Below are positions 1 to 11,865 of a stretch of 64,000 bases of DNA, in pieces (the stretch's first letter is position 1; each line of letters starts with the position of its first letter). The stretch covers positions 186,001 through 250,000 of the forward strand of contig JBBDHG010000426.1 in NCBI GenBank assembly GCA_037951165.1, read 5' to 3'. Under the pieces are notes generated by a model that saw only the letters and a program-made list of their open reading frames with translations, was not told the DNA's origin and searched no databases. The DNA comes from Lophius americanus. Lineage: Eukaryota > Chordata > Actinopteri > Lophiiformes > Lophiidae. Made by a program: the position numbers and the translations under genes.

Positions 1-1475
1 AAGGACTGGTGGACATGAGATTGGTCCTCAAAAACTGGACAATGGTTCTTAAAGGACTTGAGACTTGAGATGTTATAACTTTAACTCTGTTGGTCTGAAG
101 TGGAGATCACCTGGAACCAGAACTGCCGGCAAATGTACCAAGAGGGTCCGGATACAAGTTCACTAAAGAACCACAAGGCTAAACATTTTTAACTGTCCAT
201 TATTAATTATTCTTATTCTTAAGTACCTCATTGAGAATGAACTGGAGGTTCTTCTTTCAACCTCCAAGTTGTTTCTCTGAGAGCCAAATTATGCGAAAGC
301 TTGAGGCATCTCTGCGTTTGTCGCTTCCTGCCGATGGATGTTGAGGCGTCTTTAACCGGCGCCTGGATGAGCAAACAAGCATTGAAGGGGCGGAGAAACA
401 GTATGGCTCCCTGCTGGGGTGGGTTGTCACCTCCCCCCCTCCAGGCGTCAAGGGATGACACGGATGTAAATAAGTGATGGGGATATTTTAAACCCCCCCT
501 CTTGAAATAAGAGATGAATTGATTTCGTTCCGGTAAGGCCCGTCAGCGATGCACATCCCCCTTTGATTCAGGCTGGCAGACGGTATGAATTTTTCATCGT
601 CTCAAAAATGAATCCCCACACGGGCCTCCCAGTTTGTTCCTCGTCTCCGTCCTTTTTTCTCGTTGCGTCTCCTGTCTCCTCTCAGATCCCTTATATCTGT
701 TGTCTTACCTCTGGCACGCTCGGCGCCTCCGACGTTTGTTTTTGCCTCCTACCTGCTCCTTTCACTTACCCCGATGCCGTTCCTGCGCCGCCATTATATT
801 CCTCTACGTAATGGCTCCTTATTGACTTTGACTTGGCCCAGCGGCTCAATGTCAGCGCCGATGCGTCTGAATGCCTCGCCAGCGCCCTTTTTTTTTTTAT
901 GTTACACCGCATACTCGGCGTCGCCGTGGTTATCTTGTGAAGTTAAGTCACCGTGGCAGCTGGTTTCTGTCGACTCACTGCGACGGCTATGAATGACAAG
1001 TAGAAAATGAGCCCGCGACCATTAATAAGACGGATTGTTACCTCCGCCAAGGTGGTGAAAAGCACTCTGGGAAGGCAGTGACTTCCAGGAAACCGAAGAA
1101 GATATTTGGCGCTAGATGGACAACTGACACCAAGGTAAGGGCCGGTATGGCAGCATTCGCACGAGGGCAACAAGCGAGCTACAGAGGCAGAAAGTGAGCA
1201 ATAACCCCAAGAGTCTCCTTAAAGAAGCGACGTAAAAAGGGGCTGGATGTTGGATGGGGACTTTTTTGGTTGATTTACTTCTTTGAGTTACGCACTAAAT
1301 TCTACAAGGAGACTTTTAGACTTCTGGTTGTGACACGAACCCATAATTCATAGGGGTTACTGACTTGTAGCTGGAACACATAACACGTTACCTTAGCGTT
1401 AAACCCACTTATACAGATTTCTATTTTGGTGCAGTGACTACATCTGCTGCCATATCAGAGGTGAAACAACTCGGA
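1..1475. other. Non-coding stretch, no gene recognised
   Basis: Mixed-composition DNA with only short open frames and no recognisable protein motif, microsatellite or transposon end. A pyrimidine-rich patch lies near 640-790. I see nothing else in it. Confidence 0.5.
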
Positions 1476-1727
1476 GCTTTTTATGGAATAAAGAAGGATA
1501 CAAAACAGAATTGAAGCTTTTTTCTCTTTTAATGACGGTCCTATTCTCCAGTAATAACGGGTCCAGCATTAGAAAAAGTGTAATACCAAATAAGAAGACT
1601 CCAAGCTCTTTATGGAATAAAGAAGGATACAAAACAGAATTCAGGCTTTTTTCTCTTTTAATGACGGTCCTATTCTCCAGTAATAAGGGTCCAGCATTAG
1701 AAAAAGTGTAATACCAAATAAGAAGAC
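1476..1727. repeat. 129-bp tandem duplication, two copies
   Basis: The block beginning near tatggaataaagaaggatac (1482) recurs at 1611, an offset of 129 bases. The two copies differ at only a few positions over about 124 bases, so the duplication looks recent. Each copy includes cctattctccagtaata and ends at ataccaaataagaagac. Open frames on both strands here are by-products of the duplication. Confidence 0.9.
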
Positions 1728-2639
1728 ATCAGCGGTTCCGTCACAGACCCTCCAGTCCATGCATGGTCTCAAAGTCGGATCCTATCCTTACATCCAGTTC
1801 TTTTTTAGCTTCACTGGTTTTCTCTGTAAGGAAAACAGTAAATCAAAGACAGGAACTGCTCGGTCCAAAGAGAATCAAAAGTGGCTTTTCACCATTCATC
1901 TAAAATTATCTCGAAATCTTAAAGCGACTTTCATTCCGCCGTGATTGACTGTTCTATGTAAATAATTATGAATTGTTCTCTGTGATGATGATGTACAGTG
2001 AGACGGTCCCAGGGAAAATTAAATCGAGCTGTACTTTGAATTCTGTTGCTGCTCCACAGAACATTAAACATCCCGTTAAACGGATTCTATTTGACAGCTG
2101 CTTATTTCACCGCTGCATCGAGGACATGGCGGTTCAGAGGTTTACAGCGCATGTAGGCTAACGTCTGTGTCACATTAGCAGAATAAAGGCTGTGGTCGAC
2201 TGACAACGGCTTTGTTGAAGGAAATCTTGGCTTTTTTGGAAAATAACCTTCACAGCATGTTTGTCGATCCCCTTAAACAAACTTAAATGACATGATTCTT
2301 TAATGTCGACCAAAGCCCCAAGACATCCAAGAATGAATAGATCCTACTCGCCATCCATCACCGGCTTAACGTACGCCCAGCAACCTACGCTGTTTTCTCC
2401 GGTTTGAACAAAGCTTTCTAGAGTCAGCCGTTATTTACGTGGTGATTGGAAATGTATTCATTTATCCCTGAGTCCTTCTTTTTTTATGTTTCCATCTGCT
2501 GCTGAACCAACTGTTGCGGTTCAGCAGCTCCATGGAGGCCCCATTTACATGACAACGGTGTCGGATTCATACAACAGCGTTATGAAAACGATTCTCACGC
2601 ATCACAAATCAGCAGATCAAAAACAGTGTAGTTCCTACG
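1728..2639. other. Non-coding stretch, no gene recognised
   Basis: Unique-looking sequence without tandem structure or recognisable coding potential. The short frames at 1759-1944 and 1973-2161 resemble nothing I know. Confidence 0.45.
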
Positions 2640-3230
2640 CCGGGCCAGTAGGGCCACTAGTCCTCAATCATCTGAGGACAAGTCTCAAGAATTTAGTGAT
2701 AATTAGTAAGATTGTCCCTTGTCTCTGATTGTGAGGACTTATTTCACAGTCTCACTTCTATTGGGGGGCTAGTCTTTTAGTCTCAGGTCTTTAGGGATCT
2801 TGTTTAATGTCTTTCGAAGACGATTCTCCAAGATAAATGTCAAGTCATGCAATCTCTATGAAATCAAAAATCCGACATGTTCTCAGTCGGTGTTGGGGAC
2901 TGGTTTCAAGTATTTTCAGGAGTAGTCTAAAGTAAATGTTCAGGTCTTTAGGGGACTAGTCTCATTTCTTCTAAAAAAACATTCTCCAGTCTTTTGAAGA
3001 TCGGTTTCAAGTCATTCAGTCCATACAGAATCAAAAAATCAGGTTTGTTCCCAGTGGGTGTTGGACGCCACCATCTCTGATTGTGAGGAATTATCAAAGA
3101 TATTTTGTGCGGAGAAGTCTCACATCCTTCGAGGACTGGTTTCTGAGATTTTTGGGAGGAATAGTCTCAAGTTAAATACACATACAAATTTTAGTGGACT
3201 AGTCTAACGTCTTTGGAAAGTCGTCGATAT
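2640..3230. repeat. Diverged tandem repeat, period about 170 bp
   Basis: Phrases recur with substitutions. The segment aatcaaaaa...gttctcagt..gtgttgg occurs near 2862 and again near 3029 (offset 167). The phrase tctctgattgtgagga occurs at about 2722 and 3074 (offset about two periods). Variants of ggactagtctca and tctttaggg recur throughout. This looks like an old satellite-like or minisatellite-like array of three or so decayed units. No ORF is supported. Confidence 0.6.
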
Positions 3231-4435
3231 AAAACCTATATCTATATATAAACTTATATTGTTATGTCGATGACACTAACCTATACTTATCAACGGAACC
3301 AGGTGAAACTAATAAGTTATTTAAACTCCAAGCACGTGTTAAGGACATCAATCTAATCTGGATTAATCCCTCGTAGTTCAGACAAAACTTAAGTTAATGT
3401 TCTTAAAAAGTAGCTGCAAATAGTCTGTAGCTTCATTACCACCACCTGCTGGTCGAAGGGCCCCATTACAACCAGAGGCTAATAAACAAAGAACGGAAAC
3501 ATCTTTTATTTATTAAACCAGAGTCATTCCTGCCAGCGGATTTCCCTTTAATTTGACTGAAAATGTTTGAGTATTCAAAAGTCATTGCCTTAACCTTGTT
3601 AAATAAAAACAAAAAAAAAAAAGAAAGAACGATATACTTTCCTGTGATTTTTCTGTATTCTTTTCTCGTAGGCTTCCATCTACCATGGACAGATTTACTG
3701 CTGTGGTTATTATATGGTTATTATAGTTGTTTTTATATTCAACGGCGTGGTTGCCATATTTAAAAAAAAAAAAAGTAAGAAGAAAATTGAATAATAAGCT
3801 TGATCTCAACATGATCTCAACATGTGGCCGATTTGTTTTCCTTCTTTAAAAAAAAAGAAAACCTCACCGCCTCTTAAGTTTAAATCACACTTGACTCCCT
3901 TTCCCTCGTTTCTTGTATCTGTTTTTTCTCCATTAACCACAGCGGCGGGGCCTAAAACAATATAAAACTGATTTGTGGGGAGACCATTTGTAGTTAGTGT
4001 TCATAAAAAAAAAAAGAGAACCACACGCCCAATAATCTGCTCAGCCCTGCATCGCTACAATAAAAACACACCTCTCATTAGCATCATAATGGGCAGGATT
4101 AATCGACGGGGACCCCGCGGATGACGCTTCATCGTGTTCCCTTCATTACCCTTTTGTTTTATCCGCGTTTCGCTCAGACGCCGCCGTCCGGCGCTCGGCG
4201 CTCAACGGCAGGCCAGAGTTCTCGGGCCGTAAAGATTATCCGTTGAGGCTTACGGTTCGGCCTTTTGCAGACGCAGTGAGCGCCGTGGCGCTTGAATAGT
4301 GAAAAGAGACGCCATTTATTTCCCGGTAGCCCTGAGTGATTTTTGAGAAATCGCAAGGGGTCCCCATTGTTTTGCAGGGAAAGACAAAAGGTCCCCCTGT
4401 AGGCGAGTTTGTGGTGTCATATTTACAGCATTTGG
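3231..4435. other. Non-coding stretch, A-rich patches
   Basis: AT-rich with short poly-A runs (about 3612, 3762, 3847, 4003) and a small tatata-type patch near 3237-3260. No gene or transposon end recognised. Confidence 0.45.
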
Positions 4436-4765
4436 ATTTACGAGGATGAGAGGAGGGGCCGGAGGGGAAGCCTGATGGATCTGGGAGAAGGAGGGCAGGG
4501 AAGAGGGTGGGCGAGCCGATGACATGACGAGAGGCTGTGGAGAGAGGGAGGGGGAGGGGGAGGGAACGAGGGGACGAGAGGGGCATGTGTTGAAGGAGGG
4601 CAGCGCATCTCTGGCGGTTCAGAGGGAGAATTCCGTGTCCGCGGCCCAGTGAGCTCTCCAGAGAGGAACCGACAGATGGAGCGGCGGAGAGGACGGCGAG
4701 AGAGATGTGAAGACAGGCGGCGTGAAGAGAAAGAGAGCAAAAAGGTGATTATGAAAGCGTGGGAG
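4436..4765 (+). other. Purine-rich tract (G/A on + strand)
   Basis: About 330 bases are strongly biased to G and A on the + strand, with agggagggggaggggg-type clusters near 4545-4565 and gagagaga stretches near 4700-4740. The short arginine/glutamate-rich frame across it (4649-4834) is explained by the composition. Such tracts can form triplex or G-quadruplex structures, but nothing here proves a role. Confidence 0.5.
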
Positions 4766-4861
4766 TCATTCACGAGTGTTTTTGTTTCGCGAAAAGCTCT
4801 TTCCCTCCAGAAGGAAAATTATAGGTTGAGGTAGTGTGTGTGGGTTAAATGGAGCATGCAC

Positions 4862-5115
4862 CAATCAGCCATAACATTACAACCACTCACGGGTGAAGTC
4901 AGAATAACACTGATTATCTCGTTGCCACGGCACCTGCCAGTGGGAGGGGCATGTTAAGACACTTTTCCACAGAAACTCATAGATGCCAGTGGGGAATGCT
5001 CTGGTGTCTGATCTGTCAGAACACTTCCTGGTCCATACTTCTGGAAATGCTCATGCTGGTTCTGATAGAAAGGATTGGATTCCTTCTCAATCATACAGTG
5101 GGACGGCCAAACAGT
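4862..5115 (+). mobile_element. Tc1-like transposon 5' end fragment
   Basis: The start atcagccataacattacaa followed by accact..gggtgaag matches the terminal inverted repeat of a common fish Tc1-like family (TIR core atcagccataacatta). The match continues through gattatctcgtt and the gcacctgcc region to about 4960. A later phrase, atgctggttctgatagaaagg near 5050-5075, resembles the transposase region of the same family, so the copy is internally deleted. No intact transposase remains. Related ends lie at 40449, 43892 and 24893. Confidence 0.75.
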
Positions 5116-6085
5116 GCAGGAGTGCGCGGTCCCTCGCCAGACCACCCGCTTGGTTTGGGGGTAAAGGTGGTCGCAAGCTTTACAGTACCAGCACTTTCCG
5201 TGCAAATCCATTGGTCGTTTTGTTTGACGGCGTTTCTGTTGTACAAAAGCAGTTGTGTTAGCTGCAGAGGTATTTTACGTTTATGTCGGATACGTAATTC
5301 AATGAGTAACCTTTTAGACTTTTAGAACAGATACATATCAACGAGGCATAAAGCAGAGATGAGGAAACCATCGGACGTAAAGAGCCGGACGGAGGGAGTC
5401 CTGTTTGAGGGAAAACATTGGCTTTGTTTAAAGAGAGAGAGACCGCATTCCAGAAAGCAGTTAGGGAGATATTCGTTTACAAGAGGGAATGAAATGATCA
5501 GCTTTTAAGAGAATTGACAAAACATCTTTAGCTGGAGCGGAGGGGATCAATGAGAGGGGCCCGGCCAATTTATTCAACCGGAGAGGGGGTTTCTACCACA
5601 TCCTGAGGGCCCACCACAGACCCTGAGGTACTCCCCTAATTCTCGTAATACTTTATGTTTGGTGCCTGCAGTATATTAAACATGTGTGTTTTCTCATGGC
5701 CGACAAGCCTCCCCAAGCCACCAAAGATAAAGAGAAAGGAGAGATGGGAGCTTTAGGAGGAGGGGGGGGGGGATGAAGTCCTGACCCCTCCAGTTAGTGT
5801 GATGTTAACCTGTCCAGTTCCCTCTGGTCCCCCATCGACCCTCTATAAATAAATAACTCCTTTTTTCTCAGGCGAGGAGAAGAACTGCTCCTCCTTCTCT
5901 TTCCCCCCCCACCCCTTCACGTCTCCCACCGCCCAGAGAAGAGCGAGAGGGTGAAGTCAGCATCGGCTGGGAGGTGATCAATCCAATCAGTCGTTTAAGC
6001 GGTTGCCGGGGTCAACGCTACGCTGGGGTAAAAGTTGGACGAGTGAGGGAGCAATTACAGGCGGGGCGAGTCGATGGGAAAATGC
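5116..6085. other. Non-coding stretch with poly-G run
   Basis: Unique-looking DNA. An 11-base G run lies at 5762-5772, and a C-rich patch near 5905. No gene is recognised. Confidence 0.45.
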
Positions 6086-6101
6086 AAAAAAAAAAAAAAA
6101 A
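6086..6101. repeat. Poly-A run (16 bases)
   Basis: Uninterrupted A homopolymer on the + strand. No LINE or SINE body could be recognised directly upstream, so I do not call it a retroelement tail. Confidence 0.8.
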
Positions 6102-6429
6102 GAAGCCATTAAGGATTAACGGAAAGGAATGAGGCTGTAAGGACGACAGGAACAATCAATGGACGGATGGAGTGGATTTATATTCCAGCAGGACAACAGA
6201 ACGGAACAAAAGAGTCCGACAAAGGAAGCGCTAATGGTGCAGGTGTGACACAGCGATTGGACGGATGAGGCTACCTGAATGACGGCAGCTGAAAATCAAT
6301 GACGCCCTTCAGAAGGTGAAGCAGGCGACTGAGACCGAACGGGTGTGAAAGGTGAGGATAATAGAGCGGTATGAGCGGTAACTGTGGCCCGAGTGTGCAA
6401 GAGGATAGTCCTTTCCCCCTGAACTTTTG

Positions 6430-6672
<243 letters not shown>

Positions 6673-6924
6673 CCATCGATCGATCAGTGGAAATAAAAGC
6701 AAAAAACAATCAAGTATATTGGAATAAAGTGGAATCTGAGAGGTATTAAGCTAAAGTTTGAGGCAAAAAGAGATTCATGCCTATGAATAACTCTAAAGAG
6801 AAAAGAACAGTACAAATGAGACGAATAATGAGGAGCTATATAAGTTGTGAGGCAGAGTGCAGAGGGAGAGGAAACCAATATAAATAATTATCAACAGATT
6901 AAATGACTGAAGTTGTGTGAGGAA

Positions 6925-7100
6925 AAAGTGGTTTGTGCAATAAAAGATAGTCCAGCTGTATGTTTGATTTCCAGATGTTCTGCTTTGTGTCCGTCACACA
7001 GTCTGATGGCGGCTGGAAGGAAGGACTTCCTGCGGTGAAGGTTATCTGGTCCAGAACAGGAAGTGGATGCGCTCATTGACTTCAGTTTTCTGAGCATTCT
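6925..7100 (+). repeat. Probable interspersed repeat fragment
   Basis: The phrase cacagtctgatggcggctgg followed by aaggaaggacttcctgcgg resembles a widespread fish repeat that contains 'acagtctgatggc...gaaggacttcctg'. I recall the phrase but cannot name the family. The boundaries are approximate. Confidence 0.4.
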
Positions 7101-7109
7101 CACCTCAAA

Positions 7110-7350
7110 CGCGTGAATTCCAATCTGAGGGTTTCAGACTGAGGTCGGGTTTGCAGAAAAATCCGACCTTTGTCTGATTTAGCACCACATATGGTAGTGG
7201 CCCAAACCTGGAACCGGAGCAGATCAGATTCGGGCCGGTCGTTTCTGATCACAGAGACATGAAAAAATCAAATATGACCCATAAAAATACAACCTGGGCC
7301 AAATCTGCTTTTAAAGATGAGCTGGATCTGACAGACGGATCCAGTCTGAG
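7110..7350. mobile_element. Possible hAT-type non-autonomous element
   Basis: The text mixes phrases such as gatctgat, ccacatatgg, gggccaaatctgc and aaatatgaccc, which I associate with fish hAT-derived repeats. No terminal repeats could be defined and no transposase is present. A weakly similar patch lies at 11040-11170. This is a tentative call. Confidence 0.25.
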
Positions 7351-7770
7351 ACTAGAACCTCTGCTGTCAGCCGGGTGCTTAGGAGGAAAAGTGACATGAG
7401 AGGAGAGGGAGGGGGGAGGGAGAAAATCCTGTAATCCTTTTTAAGAATTAATTGGACACAGCGGTACATAATGTGGAACTAGGTTTTCATTTCAGCACAT
7501 CCACTAGATTGGGTTGGGATCACCGGGCTCACAAGGCCCAGAGCGAGAAGTGGAGAGATAAAAAGTGATGGGATGTGATGTGAGACTCAGTGGTCCAAAT
7601 GCCGACTTCGGCGCCAACCCTCACGTCTGTTTTTTTTTAAGGAAGTCTATTTTATGGAATTATAATCCATCTGGAGTCCAACACGGTCTTTTTGTTCAAA
7701 GGTGAACCTTAATGGAGGAGTCATTTCACTCCAGCGCCGGCTTTAGTAGGAACGGGTTCCTAAAATAAAT
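7351..7770. other. Non-coding stretch
   Basis: Unique-looking sequence leading into the 30-bp minisatellite. No feature recognised. Confidence 0.4.
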
Positions 7771-8170
7771 CGGACCCCTAAAGCCTCATCATTACGTCAT
7801 AGAGGCACTAGAGCCACATCATTACGTCATAGAGGCACTAGAGCCTCGTCATTACGTCATAGAGGCACTAGAGCCACATCATTACGTCATAGAGGCACTA
7901 GAGCCTCATCATTACGTCATAGAGAAACTAGAGCCACATCATTACGTCAGAAAGACACAGGAAGTATGTCATTGAATCACAAAGGCACTGAAATCACGTT
8001 ATTTATCACAAAGGCTTTGAAGTCACATTATTTAATCACAGATGTACTAGAGCCACGCCATTACATCACAGAGTCACTACAGCAAGATCATTACATCCCA
8101 GAGGCTTTAAAGTCACACTATTTAATCATAGGGGCACTAGAGCCATGCTATTACATCATAGAGGCATATT
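7771..8170. repeat. 30-bp minisatellite, block 1 (TTACGTCA-bearing)
   Basis: The unit is agaggcactagagccacatc followed by attacgtcat. The decamer attacgtca(t/g) sits at 7791, 7821, 7851, 7881, 7911 and 7941, exactly 30 bases apart. Beyond 7950 the units decay to forms such as agaggctttgaagtcac. TTACGTCA resembles a CRE/ATF-type site (reverse complement TGACGTAA). Because 30 is a multiple of three, the array generates open frames that should not be called genes. Confidence 0.95.
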
Positions 8171-8715
8171 CATATTTTACAATTACTAGAGAAACATTAA
8201 ATAACTGTTAAACTTAAACATTTTTATCCTTTGATGATCTGTTTTTCCACTTTATTTGTAAAAAAACAAATGTTCTCTGTAGCAACGGCGGTTTGATGGC
8301 GTTAGAAATTACTGCAAGGAATGAGTTCTCGTTAGCCGCGAGCGCATCCAACATTTACACAGACACACACAAAAAAGAAGTTAAACGATAAAAAGTTGGA
8401 AGGGCAAAAAAAACCGAGAACATTCTGTGCGAGAAGCTCGGAGGCTCCGCCATTTGATTTCCTCTTTGTTCTTTCCGGCCTTCGGTCTGCAGATCACTTC
8501 TCCGCTTCCTCGCCACCAGCGCCCAGCAGATGTTTGGGAGAGGCGATAGTCGAGTCTCCGGCTGTTGTTGTCAGGCGGGCAATAACCATAAAACGTTACA
8601 GGAGGCTTCAGCTAACATTCACTGGCTTCTCATTCACTCTGAAGGTCTACTTCCTGTTTTTGAAAGAAAAGAACTGGCTGATCTGAGTGACGTTAAAGTT
8701 AGAGCGGAAACGATA
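8171..8715. other. Non-repetitive spacer between minisatellite blocks
   Basis: About 545 bases split two blocks of the same 30-bp repeat. It includes frames at 8396-8686 and 8530-8727 with no recognisable domain. It could be a later insertion or an ancient non-repetitive stretch. I saw no clear target-site duplication or terminal repeat. Confidence 0.5.
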
Positions 8716-9545
8716 GGAAGGCACTAGAGCCACATCATTACAGCACGGGAGCGGTGTCATTACATCATAGAGGCACTAGAGCCATGCCATTATGTCACAG
8801 AGGCTACATCATCATGTTAAAAAGGCACAAGGGCCACAACATTCCATCACAGGGGCACTAGAGCCACGACATTACATCACAGAGGCACTAGAGGCACGAC
8901 ATTACATCACAGAGGCATTAGAGCCATGACATTACATCACATAGGCACTAGAGCCACGACATTACATCACAGAGGCATTAGAGGCACAACATTACATCAC
9001 AGAGGCACTAGAGCCACGACATTACATCACAAAGGCACTAGAGCCATGACATTACATCACAGAGGCACTAGAGCCACAACATTACATCACAGAGGCAATA
9101 TGGCCACCACATTACATCAGAGAGGCACTAGAGCAACAACCTTACATTACAGAAGTCATGTCATTAAGTCACAGAGGCTTGAGAGTCACTTCACTATGAA
9201 ACTGAGACACTAGAGCCATGTCATCAAGGCAGTAGAATCATTTTTCTTAGGGGTCACTAGAGTGACGCCATTACATCAGAGGGGCAATAGAGTTAATTTG
9301 AAGCTTCACAGATACAAGAGCCTTATCATTCCGTCACAGAGGCCACATCATTGTGATACTGAGACACTAGAGCCACATCACAAAGTCATAGACTTAGAAT
9401 AATAATTTTTGCACGGTGGCACTGGAGCCACATCCTGAAGTCAACAAAGCACTAGAGCGACATCGAAACATTACTGGCACAAGAGCCGCATCATTACATC
9501 ACAGAGGCACTTGAGCCCTATCCTTACATCACAGAGGCACCGATG
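8716..9545. repeat. 30-bp minisatellite, block 2 (TTACATCA form)
   Basis: The unit is agaggcactagagccacgac followed by attacatcac. The phrase attacatca sits in exact 30-base register from 8871 to 9120 (attccatcac already at 8841), and decayed units extend to about 9545. Compared with block 1 the CG in attacgtca has become CA, as CpG deamination would produce. The 95-residue frame at 8926-9213 (repeated TTLHHRGTRA) is a repeat artefact. Confidence 0.95.
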
Positions 9546-9991
9546 ATTGCGTGAGCTCAGACCCCGGCGGACATCATAGCCGTGACCTCCACATCAAACG
9601 CGGAGCAGCAACTGTGTTTATGGCAGGAATAAACCCTCGCCTTTGGTGTGAACCCAGCGTCAGGTAGTCCGGAAGTCTGGGACAGGCTTCTCAGTCAACG
9701 AGGACCAGTTGAGTCCAACAGGTGCGAGGGTGGACAGTACGAGAGCATGGGCTCAGAAGTGAGCGCCCCCCCTGCCCCATTCCCCACCCCTCCGTCGCCT
9801 CCGCTTCTCCTCTTTCACAAGGCGGGCCTTCCCTCCACACCGTCATGCTCGGCTTCCTGCCTCTTTGGGCCTCCGCCGCCGTCGCCAGAAGCGCACCCCC
9901 TCACCGTGTTATTGGTCTGCCATGGAGCATGGCGGCAGATGAGGTCCTTTGATGTACAGACAGAAATAAGAGGATTTTCTGCCCCGCCTAC
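9546..9991. other. Non-coding stretch, GC-rich
   Basis: GC-rich, C-rich DNA. The 145-residue frame at 9648-10085 is mostly proline, serine and alanine from composition, and I find no domain in it. Confidence 0.4.
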
Positions 9992-10025
9992 ACCGCCACC
10001 ACCACCACCTCCACCACCTCCACCT
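9992..10025. repeat. CCA/CCT trinucleotide repeat
   Basis: Runs of cca interrupted by cct, about 34 bases, giving poly-proline in one frame and poly-tryptophan/arginine on the other strand. Confidence 0.9.
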
Positions 10026-10780
10026 CACGTTCCCACCACCTGTACGAGCATCTTCATCTCTCTTCCTCTGTGGCGTCTGACCTGAAATCTTTACCCCCGG
10101 CTTACAGACTGCAGTGTCAACGCTCCGGGTAATTTGATCCCAGCTCGTGCCCTTTGTGGTGTTAATGTATTTAAAGCCGCCCCCCCCTCCCCTCCTCCAC
10201 CCGTGGGCTAGCAATTATATTTTTATACCAGCCTTTGAAAGTTAGTTAAGCGCCACCCAGTGAGGACGAACCCAATCATCTCCTCTGCGGCCCTCGGTGC
10301 TTGAGACGACACGTCGGGCCACCGCTAGCGCAACGCCGGGGCCGCAAATCGAACATCAAGGAAGTGGGCGCCATAATTAGTCCGACGCGACTGCAGGGTG
10401 GAGTGGAAATAAATGAAGTAATAACGGAACAAAGAGACAGGAGAGGAATGAGGGATTGACGCGACGCTAAGATAACAGGCGTGCTAGCGTCATTATTTAA
10501 TTAGCTCCCGTCTGATCCAGCACCGACTCCTGCTGTTTGAGCCGTCTGGCGAGGGGCGCTCCCAGCGCGTTTGGATGCGTGACATAGAGGCGCTTCATCA
10601 TCCGTCTCAAGTTGCATATTTTAACAAGCTAATGAGTCTAATGCAAGCAGCCTTAATAACGCTCAGCTAATTAATCGACGCGGGACCGCGGCGGAGCCCG
10701 TGATAAAACACTGACCTTTGATTTTTGTTTTTTTATTGAATCAGGGAACAGATCAAATGGTTGAAGTGACTTTCCTTGAA
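10026..10780. other. Non-coding stretch, possible conserved patch
   Basis: High-complexity sequence. The part at about 10560-10690 is rich in homeodomain-type cores (taat, attaatcg, ctaatgag) and contains no repeat, so it could be regulatory. That is inference only. Confidence 0.25.
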
Positions 10781-10793
10781 GGGGGGGGGGGGG
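10781..10793. repeat. Poly-G run (13 bases)
   Basis: Uninterrupted G homopolymer on the + strand followed by cggg. Confidence 0.85.
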
Positions 10794-11799
10794 CGGGATC
10801 AGCTAGTAGCAGTTTGAGTAACTCAAAGAAGAAGAATAAGCCAAAACGTCTGCAGATTGAGGAAATGGTGGAACATCTAGCAGTTCCCGGCCCTCAGAGG
10901 AGAGGACGACGTCCGGCGGCATGAAACAGTGACGGTCAATGATTGTAGAACTCCCCTTTATAGCCATCCCAAAGTGTTGAGAGGTCAAGGGTCATCAGGA
11001 TATTTGGACTGTATGATGCAACTGTCGTTTAAAATTTGAATTTTTGTTTGAATAAATCGCCTCAAACTCTTCCTGCGTCAAATTCTGACCCGATCTTTGT
11101 GGATGTTTCTCTGGCAATCATCCAACGTATCCGATTGAAATGTGACCCGCGTCCAAATGTACACCTGTAGAGTGACGGTGTCAGAAAGAGGGAGACCGAA
11201 CAACAATGGCGGGCGATAAGGACGCCGCTGGAGACGGCGAGGAAGGTTTGTAACCGAGAGTCACTAAAAGCTTGAGGGGTTTTGTGCTCGAAAGAAAATG
11301 ACCGTGTGTTCGGTTCCGAGCTCCATTACGGCTCTGTGAGGGTGCAGGGGCCCGCCGTCACGGGTCTAAAGGACCGGACAAAGACTCTACTGTACCGGCA
11401 GGTGAACCGGACCCTAACCGCCATCTTTGACATTCTGCTTCTGCTGCTCAGTCAAAACCCACTCACACCACGAGTTCTGACGGTGAGGGTGACATCATCG
11501 TTTGTATTGTTACGGCGGTTCTCTGCTGGTTCTATTTCATTTTCTTGATTAATTATAGTCAGAAAGAAAAGCGGCAGTTCTGCCTCATACTGGATTTGGT
11601 GGTGACGTAAACTCTCATAACACTATATCAAGAATAAATGTGTCAGATTGAATCATCATAATTATTCCTACTGTTGAATTTGACCTTTTCCTAAACCTTT
11701 CAGTGCATTCTCTGTTATATTGAATGTCATTTTATACAGTTTATTTTGTATAGTTCATTTTATTTTTAGCGTGGATTGACTCATTTTATGTCATTTTAT
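10794..11799. other. Non-coding stretch with a possible micro-ORF
   Basis: No gene recognised. At 11206 an ATG in context acaacaATGG opens a 15-codon frame (MAGDKDAAGDGEEGL) that stops at 11253. Just before the stop, GAAG|GTTTGT at about 11245 resembles a splice donor. This could be a first exon, but it is too short to support. The frame at 11282-11548 shows no known domain. Confidence 0.3.
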
Positions 11800-11865
11800 G
11801 TCACTTTGTTCCGTAAAGCACTTTATAACTTTTTCTTGAAAAGCGCTACATACAATGAAAAATAT
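11800..11865 (+). mobile_element. LINE 3' tail, L2/Maui-type
   Basis: The phrase gtaaagcactttataact followed by ttgaaaagcgctacatac matches the conserved 3' tail of fish L2-type LINEs (typically aagcactttgtaac...gaaaagtgctatataaa). Only the end is recognisable. The AT-rich DNA upstream (about 11690-11800) may be decayed 3' UTR. Confidence 0.6.

Noticed and set aside
4649..4834. Arg/Glu-rich frame as a gene
   Set aside because: Explained by the purine-rich tract.
8926..9213. 95-residue frame of repeated TTLHHRGTRA
   Set aside because: It lies wholly inside a 30-bp minisatellite whose length is a multiple of three, so an open frame is expected by arithmetic.
9648..10085. 145-residue proline-rich frame
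   Set aside because: Composition and a CCA repeat explain it.
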